Both the position numbers and the translations under genes were made by a program. A stretch of 64,000 bases of DNA, from assembly GCA_946415475.1 (NCBI GenBank), contig CAMKSQ010000006.1:30367-94366 (forward strand), given 5' to 3'. The stretch comes from an uncultured Bacteroidales bacterium (GTDB lineage Bacteria; Bacteroidota; Bacteroidia; Bacteroidales; UBA932). Within the stretch, counting starts at the first letter, position 1. Every line of letters starts with the position of its first letter. The notes under the pieces are model-generated. The model did no database searches. It worked only from the letters and a program-made list of their open reading frames with translations, and was not told the DNA's origin. Of this stretch, positions 24,796 to 33,745 are shown piece by piece.

Positions 24796-25449
24796 TTATT
24801 TTTTTAATGTTCCTTTTACGTCTTTTTCAATCTCGGAATACAGGTTGTCTATTTCTGACTGGGTATAATCGGACTCGTCAAAAGTCTTGGAAAAAGTCAC
24901 TTTGACGCTCGCAAGCTGTCCGGCCGCCCTGCGGTCCCGCCGGAGGTCGTGCCCGGTAAGGAGGATATAGTCACAGATGGTGTCCCCCATGAACCAGAAC
25001 AGAACGAAGAACAACTCACGCGAAATCTCGTCCAGCCCTTCCGAGAGCCACAGCAAAAAGGCGGCTGCCACCAGGCCCACGGACATGATGACAAAACGCT
25101 TGGTATGCCGGCTCTCCTCCTTTTCCACCAGGCCCAGCTTGTAGGCATAATACTCGCTGATGAGGTTCTTGACAATCATTCTCTCCTCGTCCGTCAGACA
25201 GTCCTCGATAATGTTCACCACGATGGGGCACTCGGGAGGAACCACCGACGCTCCCAGTTCAAGGAAGTCGGCAAAGTCCTGATTCAGCGTCTCGTAGCGC
25301 CGGACGCTGAAGGGGTGGACAATATCGTAAAAGGAAGAAATCTTGCACGGGAAGGTGACAATGCCGTTATCGATGAAATCCCGGTGCAGCAGATAATCCA
25401 TCCGTCCCTTTCGGGACTCGAACAAGTCGCCAATTCTTTTTTTCATCAT
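24796..25449 (-). CDS. Hypothetical two-helix membrane protein
   Basis: The 217-residue protein has a soluble N-terminal part (MDYLLHRDFIDNGIVTFPCK) rich in acidic residues. Two hydrophobic segments follow, near 123-138 and 145-165, and then a charged tail ending in a Lys-rich helix. No family recognised. Two ATG codons (25449 and 25446) are possible; the first overlaps the stop of a vestigial leader frame (25446-25493). It lies where the membrane protein of the other lipoprotein module (33132) would be, but the two proteins are not obviously similar. Confidence 0.75.
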   Translation of the reverse strand: MMKKRIGDLFESRKGRMDYLLHRDFIDNGIVTFPCKISSFYDIVHPFSVRRYETLNQDFADFLELGASVVPPECPIVVNIIEDCLTDEERMIVKNLISEYYAYKLGLVEKEESRHTKRFVIMSVGLVAAAFLLWLSEGLDEISRELFFVLFWFMGDTICDYILLTGHDLRRDRRAAGQLASVKVTFSKTFDESDYTQSEIDNLYSEIEKDVKGTLKK

Positions 25450-25493
25450 TGTTCAGCGAAGATGATTCCTTTGTCTTTAAAACGTATTTCCAT
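25446..25493 (-). pseudogene. 5' remnant of the 33132-type membrane-protein gene
   Basis: The minus strand from 25493 encodes MEIRFKDKGIIFAEQ and a stop. The intact gene at 33692 starts MELRFKDKGTIFNVAV. Only the first 12 codons are retained, directly ahead of the 25449 ATG. In both modules this start follows the large lipoprotein gene, so the remnant is in its ancestral position. Confidence 0.8.
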
Positions 25494-25495
25494 GA

Positions 25496-27352
25496 TTAGC
25501 TTTTTAGTTCGTCTGCATCAAGGGTAGATATGGACACGGTGGCCGATTTTTCATCGGCACCCTGATGCACCCTGATGTCCTTATAGACAAAAGATCCATA
25601 TTTCTGCCGCGTGGTGCCGTCAATGAGATCGAAATGAATAGAGTAGGTGCCTACCGGAAGGGAAAACTTGACCACCTGGTCCTTACTGAAGGATTCGGTA
25701 GATACATCCGCCTGCTTGCCATTGCTGTCGTACACCGTAACGTGTGCCATCTCGTAGGTGGAGGCATTTTTCAGGGCAATGACCCCCCAGGGAACACGGT
25801 TGGGGGCATCCAGGAACCAACTGAACGAGGGCACGTCAATACTAAAGGTTTTTTTGTTGGAATCGTATTCTAATGCGCAACGCCAGTGATGCCAGGCAGC
25901 GTAGGAGATATCTATCTTGGTCTTGAGCATGTATGTCTGGGTGTCATAGTCTTTGGCGGAACCCACATGCCAGGCCCAGTTGGTATTGGCATAGAAATCG
26001 CTGCGGACTGTTTTGGGGAAGTTCGCGTCCATTTTGTCCTTATTGTCCCAGTAGTCCGTCATCTTCACGTTCTTGGTAGTATAATAATTGTAATGGACAG
26101 CGGAAGGCGAAGAAGAGTCCACCGTGAATTCAATGGTACTGAGTTCATAATTGGTAGAACTGCTCCAGCCGCCGCCAATGGTGAGGCTGGGCATGAGTGA
26201 CCACTGGCCGGTATCCCCCATAAAACCGCCGCCGCCGCTTATCGTGCCGCCGACATTGAAGCTTTTCCCTTCGGAATACTGCCTGGACTGGTTCTTGTTT
26301 TCGGGGATGGGGCGCTCGAAATAATCTATGTCACGGATGGCAGAACCGTCAGTGTTGACCAAACTGGTAACCACATCCATTCCGTTGAACCAATAGCCAT
26401 ACAAACGGTTCGCGGACCAGCCATGTTTATGTTCTGCAGGATGCCACATTTCTTTGTTATGCGGGGTGATGCGGGAGACGACAATATAGTAATCGCCGGC
26501 AGCATTATTGCCATTGGAACTTTGCTTAAAGATGGGGTAAACACGGATGTCCACATCTATGGAACCGGTTCCCGCAAGCATATCAGGGGGAAAGATGATA
26601 CCTTTGTCAATCTGTTTATTCAGACCGAAATTAAAGGAGTTGGGGCAGCGCTGGCCCAGCTGCTCCAGGTTGCCTTTCATGTTGGTCACAAAATCCGCCT
26701 TGGTCTGTGCCTGCTCGGCAACAGCGCCCTCCAACCATTCGACAAAAGCGGCGAGACAGCTCTCATAGTAGGTTAGGACATATGTCTCGAGTTCTGTTTC
26801 TTCTACTTCCCCCAACGCCTTGTTGGCCTCCATCATAGCATCCCATTCGGCCTGACTCCAGGTGGACTCAAACTCCTCCGGATCAGAGTCTTCGCCTGCC
26901 GCCCACAGGGTATAGGTAAATCCCTGAGCATAGCCATTGTAACAGTGAAGCAGCGGATAATATTCGTCACTCTCTATGGAAGCGTAGTTCAGGTCCACGC
27001 CCATCTGCGCAAAATCTTCGTCCATGCCCTCATAGTGCGGGAACACGATGAAAGCATCATTGGCAATGGCTTTCAGGAGGGACGGCGATTTTGCCTTAAT
27101 CTCCGATTCGCCCACAAACACAACCTGGGCGCGGGCCATGTCAGTAGAGAGCGGGAAGAGTTCCTTGATGGCTTCCTGCATTTCGCTCTCATAGGAAAGG
27201 ATATCACCCACATAGACGGAACCGCGGAAATAATGCCACCAGAACTCCTGGGAGCTGTCTTGAGCCGGCGTCTCCGGATTGAGCGTCTTGTCACAGGCGG
27301 TCATCAGCACCATAGCGGCAATGACCGAGAGAAAGGAAAATACTCTTTTCAT
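25496..27352 (-). CDS. Large lipoprotein with tentative leukocidin-like pore-forming core (copy 1)
   Basis: The start at 27352 (MKRVFSFLSVIAAMVLMTAC) gives a lipoprotein with Cys20 and 618 residues; a longer in-frame start at 27385 is a scar of another gene. Residues 50-130 are a conserved N-domain shared with copy 2. The middle contains YYIVVSRITPHNKEMW, a glycine-rich stretch GGTISGGGGFMGD and then SSSTNYELSTIEFTVDSS and RSDFYANTNWAWHV. That order (glycine-rich stem, Ser/Thr-rich strand, then SR-x-F/Y block) resembles leukocidin/hemolysin beta-pore-forming toxins. The C-terminal 100 residues form a separate beta-domain. This family call is by eye and tentative. If right, it would be a surface-anchored relative of a secreted toxin. 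Confidence 0.6.
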   Translation of the reverse strand: MKRVFSFLSVIAAMVLMTACDKTLNPETPAQDSSQEFWWHYFRGSVYVGDILSYESEMQEAIKELFPLSTDMARAQVVFVGESEIKAKSPSLLKAIANDAFIVFPHYEGMDEDFAQMGVDLNYASIESDEYYPLLHCYNGYAQGFTYTLWAAGEDSDPEEFESTWSQAEWDAMMEANKALGEVEETELETYVLTYYESCLAAFVEWLEGAVAEQAQTKADFVTNMKGNLEQLGQRCPNSFNFGLNKQIDKGIIFPPDMLAGTGSIDVDIRVYPIFKQSSNGNNAAGDYYIVVSRITPHNKEMWHPAEHKHGWSANRLYGYWFNGMDVVTSLVNTDGSAIRDIDYFERPIPENKNQSRQYSEGKSFNVGGTISGGGGFMGDTGQWSLMPSLTIGGGWSSSTNYELSTIEFTVDSSSPSAVHYNYYTTKNVKMTDYWDNKDKMDANFPKTVRSDFYANTNWAWHVGSAKDYDTQTYMLKTKIDISYAAWHHWRCALEYDSNKKTFSIDVPSFSWFLDAPNRVPWGVIALKNASTYEMAHVTVYDSNGKQADVSTESFSKDQVVKFSLPVGTYSIHFDLIDGTTRQKYGSFVYKDIRVHQGADEKSATVSISTLDADELKS

Positions 27353-27385
27353 TTTTGCGTATTTTATGATTTTGTCTGCTTTCAT
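27353..27385 (-). pseudogene. 5' remnant of an amidohydrolase gene fused in frame ahead of lipoprotein copy 1
   Basis: From 27385 the minus strand encodes MKADKIIKYAK and then runs in frame into the Met of the lipoprotein. Both amidohydrolases at 15841 and 19339 begin MKADKIIKNAKIF. Here the first 11 codons are kept and the rest of the gene is missing. It lies just after a DUF3089 gene, so it marks a lost amidohydrolase. Confidence 0.85.
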
Positions 27386-27405
27386 GGTTATGCTTGTCGT
27401 TAAAT

Positions 27406-28329
27406 TTACTTTGCCTTATACGCAGCGATGCGCTTGGCAACGTTCTCCTTGATGTTGTTGTAGAAGATGGAGTAGTCGTCCTGGTGGTAGCTCTGCGGGC
27501 CGGCAAAGTCCACCATTTCATTGGCTACGGCGCGGGCATGGGTAACCACCGTACCGCGGGAGAGGCACACCTGGGCATCGCCGCCAATATCCTGGATGGA
27601 GGTAGTCATGGTCTTTTCGTCGGCCACCATCGAGCCCAGGTTCATGCTGGCGGGCGCATAGGTCTCGTCGCGCTTCCAGTTGAGCGGGTTAATGCTGATT
27701 CCGCCGGGCAGCAGCGCGCAGTTGGGCCTATTGGCCTCCACGTTTTTGGGACCTTCCGCGTGCCAACTGATGATAACACCCGTGTCGGTCTCGCCGGTGG
27801 CGAACTTCAGGTACGGATAGGCCTCCAGGTCTTCCTGGGTGATGGAGTAGCCTATAGCGTAGGCCGCCACCATGCGCTTGTAGTAATCCTGATGCTCCTT
27901 GAAGTAGCGTTTCAGGGCCAGCCGGAGGATGGCCGATCCCTGGCTGTGCCCGGCAATGACAAAGGGACGGCCGCCATTGCAGTGTTCAAAGTAGTAATCC
28001 AGCGCATCGACAATATCCCCATACGGCGTGCCATTGACCAGCGGTCCGTCAATGTTCCCGGTCTTGAGCCAAGCCTCCGCCTCTATCCGCATGCCGGCCT
28101 GGCGGTAGTACGGAATGAATACGTTGGTGGATTCCTCGAACACACTGGACTTGATGGCATGCTCTACAGCTATGCCGGCGAGCATCTCCGCGTTGTCCAT
28201 CGTAGCATAATCCGGGTCTCCCTCATTGCCGAAATACACGGTAGAGTAGATGTAGAACGTATCCACGTCCTTGGTAATTTCCGGGAACTTGTACCAGTTT
28301 CCCTTCTTGGCGTAATCAATCGGATTCAT
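27406..28329 (-). CDS. DUF3089 alpha/beta-hydrolase-like protein (copy C)
   Basis: The start at 28329 (MNPIDYAKKGNWYKFPEITK) overlaps the stop of the upstream amidohydrolase (TAATG), implying coupled translation; the product has 307 residues. The nucleophile motif GHSQGS follows FVIA. NVFIPYYRQAGM, FATGETDTGVIISWH and LNWKRDETYAPASMNLGS are the family blocks. No signal peptide. It is downstream of an amidohydrolase as in the copy A pair, so amidohydrolase-DUF3089 is a repeated unit. Longer in-frame extensions upstream run through the amidohydrolase and are not used. Confidence 0.87.
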   Translation of the reverse strand: MNPIDYAKKGNWYKFPEITKDVDTFYIYSTVYFGNEGDPDYATMDNAEMLAGIAVEHAIKSSVFEESTNVFIPYYRQAGMRIEAEAWLKTGNIDGPLVNGTPYGDIVDALDYYFEHCNGGRPFVIAGHSQGSAILRLALKRYFKEHQDYYKRMVAAYAIGYSITQEDLEAYPYLKFATGETDTGVIISWHAEGPKNVEANRPNCALLPGGISINPLNWKRDETYAPASMNLGSMVADEKTMTTSIQDIGGDAQVCLSRGTVVTHARAVANEMVDFAGPQSYHQDDYSIFYNNIKENVAKRIAAYKAK

Positions 28330-30002
28330 TATTTTGTCATTTTGTATACTTGCTTTCCCTCGAAGTACGTGGCTTCGGGCTTGGCTTCGTGAATCTCTGT
28401 CACGGGGCAGGACAGCACATCCTTGTTCACCAGGAGGAAGTCGGCGTATTTGCCTTCGCAGATGCTGCCTCTTTCCTTTTCGAGGAATAGCTGCCGGGCC
28501 ACGTTGATGGTCAGGGAGGCGAGGGCCTGCTCCCGGGTCAGGAGCTCTTCCGGCCACCAGGGCTTGCCGTCCTCCCCGTGAAGCACGCCCGTCACGGCAA
28601 TTTCCATGATGCCGAACGGGTCGTCGGGGCTGCCGCTGAGTGCCGGGAAATCCGAGTGGGAGCTCACGTTGATACCATGGTCGAAGTAGGATTTCATGGG
28701 ATAAGACTTGTCCTCCACGCCGGCAGGAGCCAGGTTGTGTTCCCGGATATATTCAGGCGCATTGGTGGGACAATGGTGCCAGTGCATGCCGGCGACGGCA
28801 TACATGTTATGGCCGGCCATGCGTTTGTAATCCTCGGGGTTGACGTTGCGGACATGTACCAGCGTATTGCGCAGCTCGTCCTTTCCGCCGTTCGCATACG
28901 CGCTCACCACATAATTGACGGCCTTGTTGCCCATGGTATGGACGTGCATGGTGAGGCCGCTGGCGTTGACCTTGCGCGTAATCTCGGTCAGTTCCTCTTC
29001 CGTCCAGTTGGCCAGGCCCTGGTGCCCGTCCGGATAGAGCGGGTCCACAAATCCGGTCCGGCCTTCCACGGTGCCGTCCATAAAGAGCTTGAACCAATTG
29101 GTTTTCAGGTGCTTGGTAGCGTATTTCTGGACTTCAACGGCTTTGGACAAGGCCTCATCCACGTTCCCCCAGCTGTCCGTCTCATAGGTCAGGGCCAGAA
29201 TCATGTTCATCTCGCCGGCTTTGTCCGCCTCATGGGCCGCCTTGAAGAAATTGATATTGTTGAAATAGTTTCCCCAGCCGTCGATATACATGATGTACCC
29301 TTCCGACAACAACTGCTCCTGGATTTTTTTCACAACTACCTTAGCCACATCCAGGGGGTAGAGGTGCTCGGTGTCCAGGGAGAAACGCACGAACGTACCG
29401 GCCTGTTCTTTCAGGAAACCGGTAGGGGTGCCGTCGGGCCCCATCACAATTTCTCCGCCGCGGATATCCTTGTCCCGCTTGAGTACGGTGCCGTCGGCCT
29501 TCATGATGCCGGCCCGGACCAGGCAAAGCGTATTGGCCAGGCCCTTGTGGCCTTCGTCATCGGCAAAGTAAATGGGCAGATCACTGCAGATGGCATCCAG
29601 CTGCTGCCGGGTGGGCATGTTGTCCATGAAGGTGATGTAATTCCAGCCAAAGCCGAAGACGCTTGTGGCCCCGGTTTCCCGGGCCTTCTTGACCGCGGCG
29701 GGAACCACCTCCTTCAGAAATTCTTCCGGGGTTTTTCCAAAAGCCACCGTCCCCACCATGGGCAGGGCGACGCCAATGGAATAATGGGCGTGGCCGTTGC
29801 CGCAGGCGGGCATCACAAGCCCCTTCCCGGTATAGTCCAACACCTGGGTCTTTCCCGGGTCGATAAAGGCTTCTGCGCCCTTTTTGTCACCCACATAGAC
29901 GAACTTGCCGTCTTTCACGGCAAAAGCTTCCGCAAGCTGATTGTTTTCGGAAGTAAAAATCTTCCCATAGACCACAAGGTCCGCACGCTTATTGTTGCTC
30001 AT
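28329..30002 (-). CDS. Amidohydrolase family 3 metal-dependent hydrolase (copy C, diverged)
   Basis: The 557-residue protein has the same fold as copies A and B but is more distant. The metal site reads GNGHAHYSIG instead of DSHVH, followed by FKLFMDGTVEGRT, MHVHTMGNKA, LVHVRNVN and VSSHSDFPALSGSPDDPFG. The HAH motif keeps both His ligands. The start MSNNKRADLVVYGKIFTSEN lacks the MKADKII leader. It is 20 bases after the esterase stop and overlaps the DUF3089 start. Substrate probably differs from that of the other two. Confidence 0.92.
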   Translation of the reverse strand: MSNNKRADLVVYGKIFTSENNQLAEAFAVKDGKFVYVGDKKGAEAFIDPGKTQVLDYTGKGLVMPACGNGHAHYSIGVALPMVGTVAFGKTPEEFLKEVVPAAVKKARETGATSVFGFGWNYITFMDNMPTRQQLDAICSDLPIYFADDEGHKGLANTLCLVRAGIMKADGTVLKRDKDIRGGEIVMGPDGTPTGFLKEQAGTFVRFSLDTEHLYPLDVAKVVVKKIQEQLLSEGYIMYIDGWGNYFNNINFFKAAHEADKAGEMNMILALTYETDSWGNVDEALSKAVEVQKYATKHLKTNWFKLFMDGTVEGRTGFVDPLYPDGHQGLANWTEEELTEITRKVNASGLTMHVHTMGNKAVNYVVSAYANGGKDELRNTLVHVRNVNPEDYKRMAGHNMYAVAGMHWHHCPTNAPEYIREHNLAPAGVEDKSYPMKSYFDHGINVSSHSDFPALSGSPDDPFGIMEIAVTGVLHGEDGKPWWPEELLTREQALASLTINVARQLFLEKERGSICEGKYADFLLVNKDVLSCPVTEIHEAKPEATYFEGKQVYKMTK

Positions 30003-30022
30003 TATTCAAATAATTATTATCG

Positions 30023-31564
30023 TTAAGGCATGTAGTAATTGGTAAGGAAGTAGCTCTTCTCCCAATCTACAATGTTAAGTTCGGATTCCGTTGCGGGATG
30101 GATGTCTTTCTCGTCCAGCACCATCACCGGTTTGTCCTGGAGGTTATACGGCGGCCACTCCGGGGAAGGCGTGCCGGTGCGGGCAAACTGTATCCAAAGC
30201 TCTCGCATGGCGCGACAGAACGCCTCATCGTAGGCCCGTCCCGTAAAATCCTGGAATTCAGGGTGGTTAAACACAACGGAGAGCTCCGACGCATGCCCGC
30301 TTTTAATCAGGGGCAGGGCCGATTCTACCGTGTAGTAGTAGGTATACGACTTGCCGCCGGCCTGGGTTTGTGCTTCCGACAGGCGGATTTGCGGGGCGAT
30401 GAACATGATTTGGCTGAACAGGCGCACCGTGGCTTCGTGGCGTTCTCCCGGGATGGCGTCCATGTAGCGCTGCACCAGCACCTTCTCCGTGTCTGTCAGC
30501 TGCGCGCGTTTTTCCTCCAGGCGACTATCGGCCCAGGCATTCCAGACATCTACGCCCACAACGCCCAGGAAGGTGTTCATCTCGTCCTTGTTGCAGCCCT
30601 GCAGGAGCACGATATCCTTGGCAGCACCTTCTTCGTAGGCCTTCCAGGTGTCCAGGGGCAGATACTTCCCGTCCCTTTCCGGGAATGTGCGAATACCCAG
30701 CTTCTGGAAAAAGCCGTAGAGATTGGTCCATACCTCCGCCAGTTTTTCGGCGCTCACCTGCTTAAAGTCTGCTACCGTCTTGCAGCCCAGCGCCTCCATC
30801 ACCTTGTCCGTGCAGGCAATCGCCTGCTCCGGGGTGCGGGTCTGCGTGGGAGAGCCGCTCTGGATAATGGCCCGCCGGAAATACCGGTGGGAGCCTTTTA
30901 CCAAAGGAAGCAGGGAGCAACTGGCGCCGCCGGCAGACTCGCCCCAGATGGTCACATTTTCCGGGTCTCCGCCAAAAGCGGCAATGTTCTCATGCACCCA
31001 CTTGAGGGCCATGATCTGGTCCATGAGGCCCAGATTGGGGGCATCCTGGTAATCTGCTCCATCGGCCAGGTGGGCCAGGTGGAAAAAGCCCATGAAGCTC
31101 ACCCGGTAGTTGACGGTGACAAAGACGATGTCCGGATTCTCCTTCACCAGATTCACACAGTCGTACTGCGGGTCCGTGGTGCCGCCTACCTCGAAGGCGC
31201 CGCCGTAAATCCACACCATGACCGGCCTTCCGGCAGCAGGGCCTTCCGCCTTCCAGATGTTCAGGGACAGGCAGTCCTCCCCCATCGGGTAAAGGGCCGC
31301 GGGATCCCCGGGCGACTGGACGGGGCTTTTGCCATAGTAGAAGGCCTCGAACACGCCGTCGCAAGGCGTCACGTCCACCGGGGCTTTCCAGCGAAAGTCC
31401 CCCACGGGCTGCGCGCCCACGTAGGGAATGCCCTTGAAGGAAAGGACGTTCTCCTGCTTTTGGCCCACGAAGGTGCCGTTTATACACTTGACTGCCAGCG
31501 ACTTGTCATACTTGCCGTCTGTAATGGGACGATTCTCGCCGTATTTAGGGATGACTGCACTCAT
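30023..31564 (-). CDS. Type-B carboxylesterase (copy B)
   Basis: The 513-residue protein shows GEDCLSLNIWK near 99-109, the oxyanion segment IYGGAFEVGG, the nucleophile in IWGESAGGASCSLL and a His in SGHASELSVVFNHPEF. No signal peptide is present. The ATG overlaps the stop of copy C (4 bases), so the two esterases are translationally coupled tandem duplicates. The usual HGG oxyanion motif is YGG here, a substitution at a residue that helps hold the oxyanion. Confidence 0.93.
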   Translation of the reverse strand: MSAVIPKYGENRPITDGKYDKSLAVKCINGTFVGQKQENVLSFKGIPYVGAQPVGDFRWKAPVDVTPCDGVFEAFYYGKSPVQSPGDPAALYPMGEDCLSLNIWKAEGPAAGRPVMVWIYGGAFEVGGTTDPQYDCVNLVKENPDIVFVTVNYRVSFMGFFHLAHLADGADYQDAPNLGLMDQIMALKWVHENIAAFGGDPENVTIWGESAGGASCSLLPLVKGSHRYFRRAIIQSGSPTQTRTPEQAIACTDKVMEALGCKTVADFKQVSAEKLAEVWTNLYGFFQKLGIRTFPERDGKYLPLDTWKAYEEGAAKDIVLLQGCNKDEMNTFLGVVGVDVWNAWADSRLEEKRAQLTDTEKVLVQRYMDAIPGERHEATVRLFSQIMFIAPQIRLSEAQTQAGGKSYTYYYTVESALPLIKSGHASELSVVFNHPEFQDFTGRAYDEAFCRAMRELWIQFARTGTPSPEWPPYNLQDKPVMVLDEKDIHPATESELNIVDWEKSYFLTNYYMP

Positions 31565-33108
31565 AACGCGTAATACTTGGTAAGGAAATAGGTTCTCTCC
31601 CAGTCCACAATCTGCCGCTCCGCCTCTTTCTCCGGGTGAATGTCAAACTCGTCCAGGACCATCACCCGCTTGTCCTGCGGGTTATACAGCGGCCACGCCG
31701 CCGACGGGACACCCGTCACGGCAAACTGTACCCACATCTCTCGCATGGCCCGGCAGAAGTCTGCGTCAAAGGCGCGTCCCAGGTCCGAGCTGTATTCCGG
31801 ATGATGGAACACGATGGAAAGCTCTATGGCATGGCCGCATTTCATGATAGGATCCGGCGACTCCGGCGTAAAATAATACACATACGCCTTGCCGCCAGCT
31901 TTGGTCTGCTCCTCAGCGAGCCGGAAGATGGGGGCGTTGAACCAACTCTGGCTAAGCAGGCTGGCGCCCGGCTGGAAGTAGTCCCCCTTCACATCCTTCA
32001 TATAGCTGTCCACCAGCGCCTTTTCCTCCGGAAGCAGCCGGGCGAACTTCTCCTTCAGGCGGCCCTCCACCCAGGCGTCCCAGCCTTCCAGGCCGAAGCT
32101 GGACACAAAGAAATTCATCTCGTCCTTGTTGCAGCCAATCAGAATGTCAATATCCTTGGCTGCACCGGCGGCATAGGCCGCGAACGTGTCGGTGGGCAGG
32201 TGCTTTCCGTCCCGCTCCGGGAACTGGTGCAGGAAAAGCACCGCCGTAGCGGTTTCCAGCAGCTTCTCGCCGTCCACCTTCAGGAGATCGGCCACCGTCC
32301 GGCAGCCCAGGGCATCCATCAGCTTCTCCGTGCACGCGATGGCCTCTTCCGGGGAACGGGTCAGGTTCACGGAACCGCTCTGGGCGATGAGCCGGTGGAA
32401 GTACTGCTGGGAACCCGGAATCAGGGGCAGCAGGGTGCAGCTGCCAGCTCCGGCGGATTCACCCCAGATGGTCACGTTGTCCGGGTCCCCGCCAAAGGCT
32501 GCAATGTTCTCGTGCACCCACTTGAGCGCCTTTACCTGGTCCAGCAGGCCCAGGTTCTGGGAATCCGGGTACTCGCCGCCGTCCGGCAGATGGGACAGGT
32601 GCAGGAAGCCCATGACGCCCAGGCGGTACGCAATGGTAACCACGATGACGTCCGGATTCTCCTGCACAAAATTGTGGCAGTCAAACACCGGGTCGATGGT
32701 TCCACCGGCCTCGAAGCCGCCGCCATGAATCCAGACCATGACCGGTTTCTTCCCGGCGGCATCGTCCTGCTTGAACACATTCAGATACAGGCAGTCCTCG
32801 TCCATATAGTACAGGGAACCCGTTTCCATCTGTCCGTTTCCAAAGGCGCTCTTGGCATTGTAAAAGGCCTCATACACACCGTCGCGGGGCGTCACATCCA
32901 CAGGGGCTTTCCAGCGGAGGTCGCCTACCGGCTGCTTCCCTACATACGGGATGCCCCGGTAGGCAATGATGTTTTCTTTCTTCCTGCCCACAAACGTGCC
33001 GTTGATGCACTTGACAGCAAGCGATTTGTCATAATTTCCGTCGGTGATGGGATGGTTCTCCCCGCCATACATGGCTTTCAGGGCCTCTCTGATTTCAGCT
33101 AATTCCAT
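31561..33108 (-). CDS. Type-B carboxylesterase (copy C)
   Basis: The 515-residue protein has DEDCLYLNVFK, IHGGGFEAGGT (oxyanion loop), the nucleophile in IWGESAGAGSCTLL and a likely His in CGHAIELSIVFHHPEY. It is close to copy B along its whole length (for example PITDGNYDKSLAVKCINGTF versus the matching segment in copy B). The two form a recent tandem pair. It starts 23 bases after the membrane-protein gene stop. It is cytoplasmic with unknown ester substrate. Confidence 0.93.
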   Translation of the reverse strand: MELAEIREALKAMYGGENHPITDGNYDKSLAVKCINGTFVGRKKENIIAYRGIPYVGKQPVGDLRWKAPVDVTPRDGVYEAFYNAKSAFGNGQMETGSLYYMDEDCLYLNVFKQDDAAGKKPVMVWIHGGGFEAGGTIDPVFDCHNFVQENPDVIVVTIAYRLGVMGFLHLSHLPDGGEYPDSQNLGLLDQVKALKWVHENIAAFGGDPDNVTIWGESAGAGSCTLLPLIPGSQQYFHRLIAQSGSVNLTRSPEEAIACTEKLMDALGCRTVADLLKVDGEKLLETATAVLFLHQFPERDGKHLPTDTFAAYAAGAAKDIDILIGCNKDEMNFFVSSFGLEGWDAWVEGRLKEKFARLLPEEKALVDSYMKDVKGDYFQPGASLLSQSWFNAPIFRLAEEQTKAGGKAYVYYFTPESPDPIMKCGHAIELSIVFHHPEYSSDLGRAFDADFCRAMREMWVQFAVTGVPSAAWPLYNPQDKRVMVLDEFDIHPEKEAERQIVDWERTYFLTKYYAL

Positions 33109-33131
33109 GTCATCGTGTCGTTATATTAAGT

Positions 33132-33692
33132 TCATTCTTCTTTCTTTCCTTTCACAAAGCAGGCCACCAAGCCGTAGGTAATGGTGGGCCGGATCCAGAT
33201 TTCCACCATCATGTAGGTACTGATTTCGTCTGCAGGCTCCAGGAAAATATCAATGTTATACAGCGTGGCTATCAGGATGTCAATGATGCAAATGAGCCAC
33301 AGGTTGCTCTTGGAGTAGGTTTCCCAGTCCTTGCGGGCATAGAAGTACGTCAGAAGGACAAGCATGGCCACCGACAGGGTGAGGCAGGCAAGCCGGAGAC
33401 TGTAAAACGGCAGCTGGGGTGCAAACAGGATATCCCTCAGCAGCACCGTTATGCCCACACACACGGAGCACCAGTAGTTGAACTGCTGCGAGGTGATTTT
33501 GTAGTTGAAAAAGTACATCCACATCATCACCAGGCAGGCAATGTAGAATACGTTGAGTACCAGCTCCGGCCAGGTTTCCTGCAGGCCGAAGTGCCACACG
33601 CCGTAGAGCATCATCCCCACGGACACAACCGCGGCGAAGATGGTCACCGCCACGTTAAAGATGGTTCCTTTGTCTTTAAATCTGAGCTCCAT
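33132..33692 (-). CDS. Hypothetical six-helix membrane protein
   Basis: The 186-residue protein starts MELRFKDKGTIFNVAVTIFA and has about six hydrophobic helices (12-32, 40-62, 70-90, 95-118, 128-146, 160-178). The loops carry charged residues such as ARKDWETYSKSN. No family recognised. A remnant of the same start occurs at 25446-25493, so it was once duplicated. It lies between lipoprotein copy 2 and the esterases. Confidence 0.8.
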   Translation of the reverse strand: MELRFKDKGTIFNVAVTIFAAVVSVGMMLYGVWHFGLQETWPELVLNVFYIACLVMMWMYFFNYKITSQQFNYWCSVCVGITVLLRDILFAPQLPFYSLRLACLTLSVAMLVLLTYFYARKDWETYSKSNLWLICIIDILIATLYNIDIFLEPADEISTYMMVEIWIRPTITYGLVACFVKGKKEE

Positions 33693-33702
33693 AGTGAAAT
33701 TC

Positions 33703-33734
33703 GCGGAAAGGGCCGGTTCCCCAGTCCTTTCCGC
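33703..33734 (-). promoter_or_regulatory. Intercistronic hairpin between lipoprotein copy 2 and membrane-protein genes
   Basis: GCGGAAAGG (33703-33711) and CCTTTCCGC (33726-33734) form a perfect 9-bp stem. No T-run follows, so it more likely affects mRNA stability or partial termination than full termination. Confidence 0.5.
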
Positions 33735-33745
33735 ATAGGTAAAGA

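Noticed and set aside
28578..31573. Long plus-strand frames opposite the amidohydrolase and esterases (482 and 491 codons)
   Set aside because: They mirror well-supported minus-strand enzymes; the translations are His/Val/Gly-rich without domain motifs.
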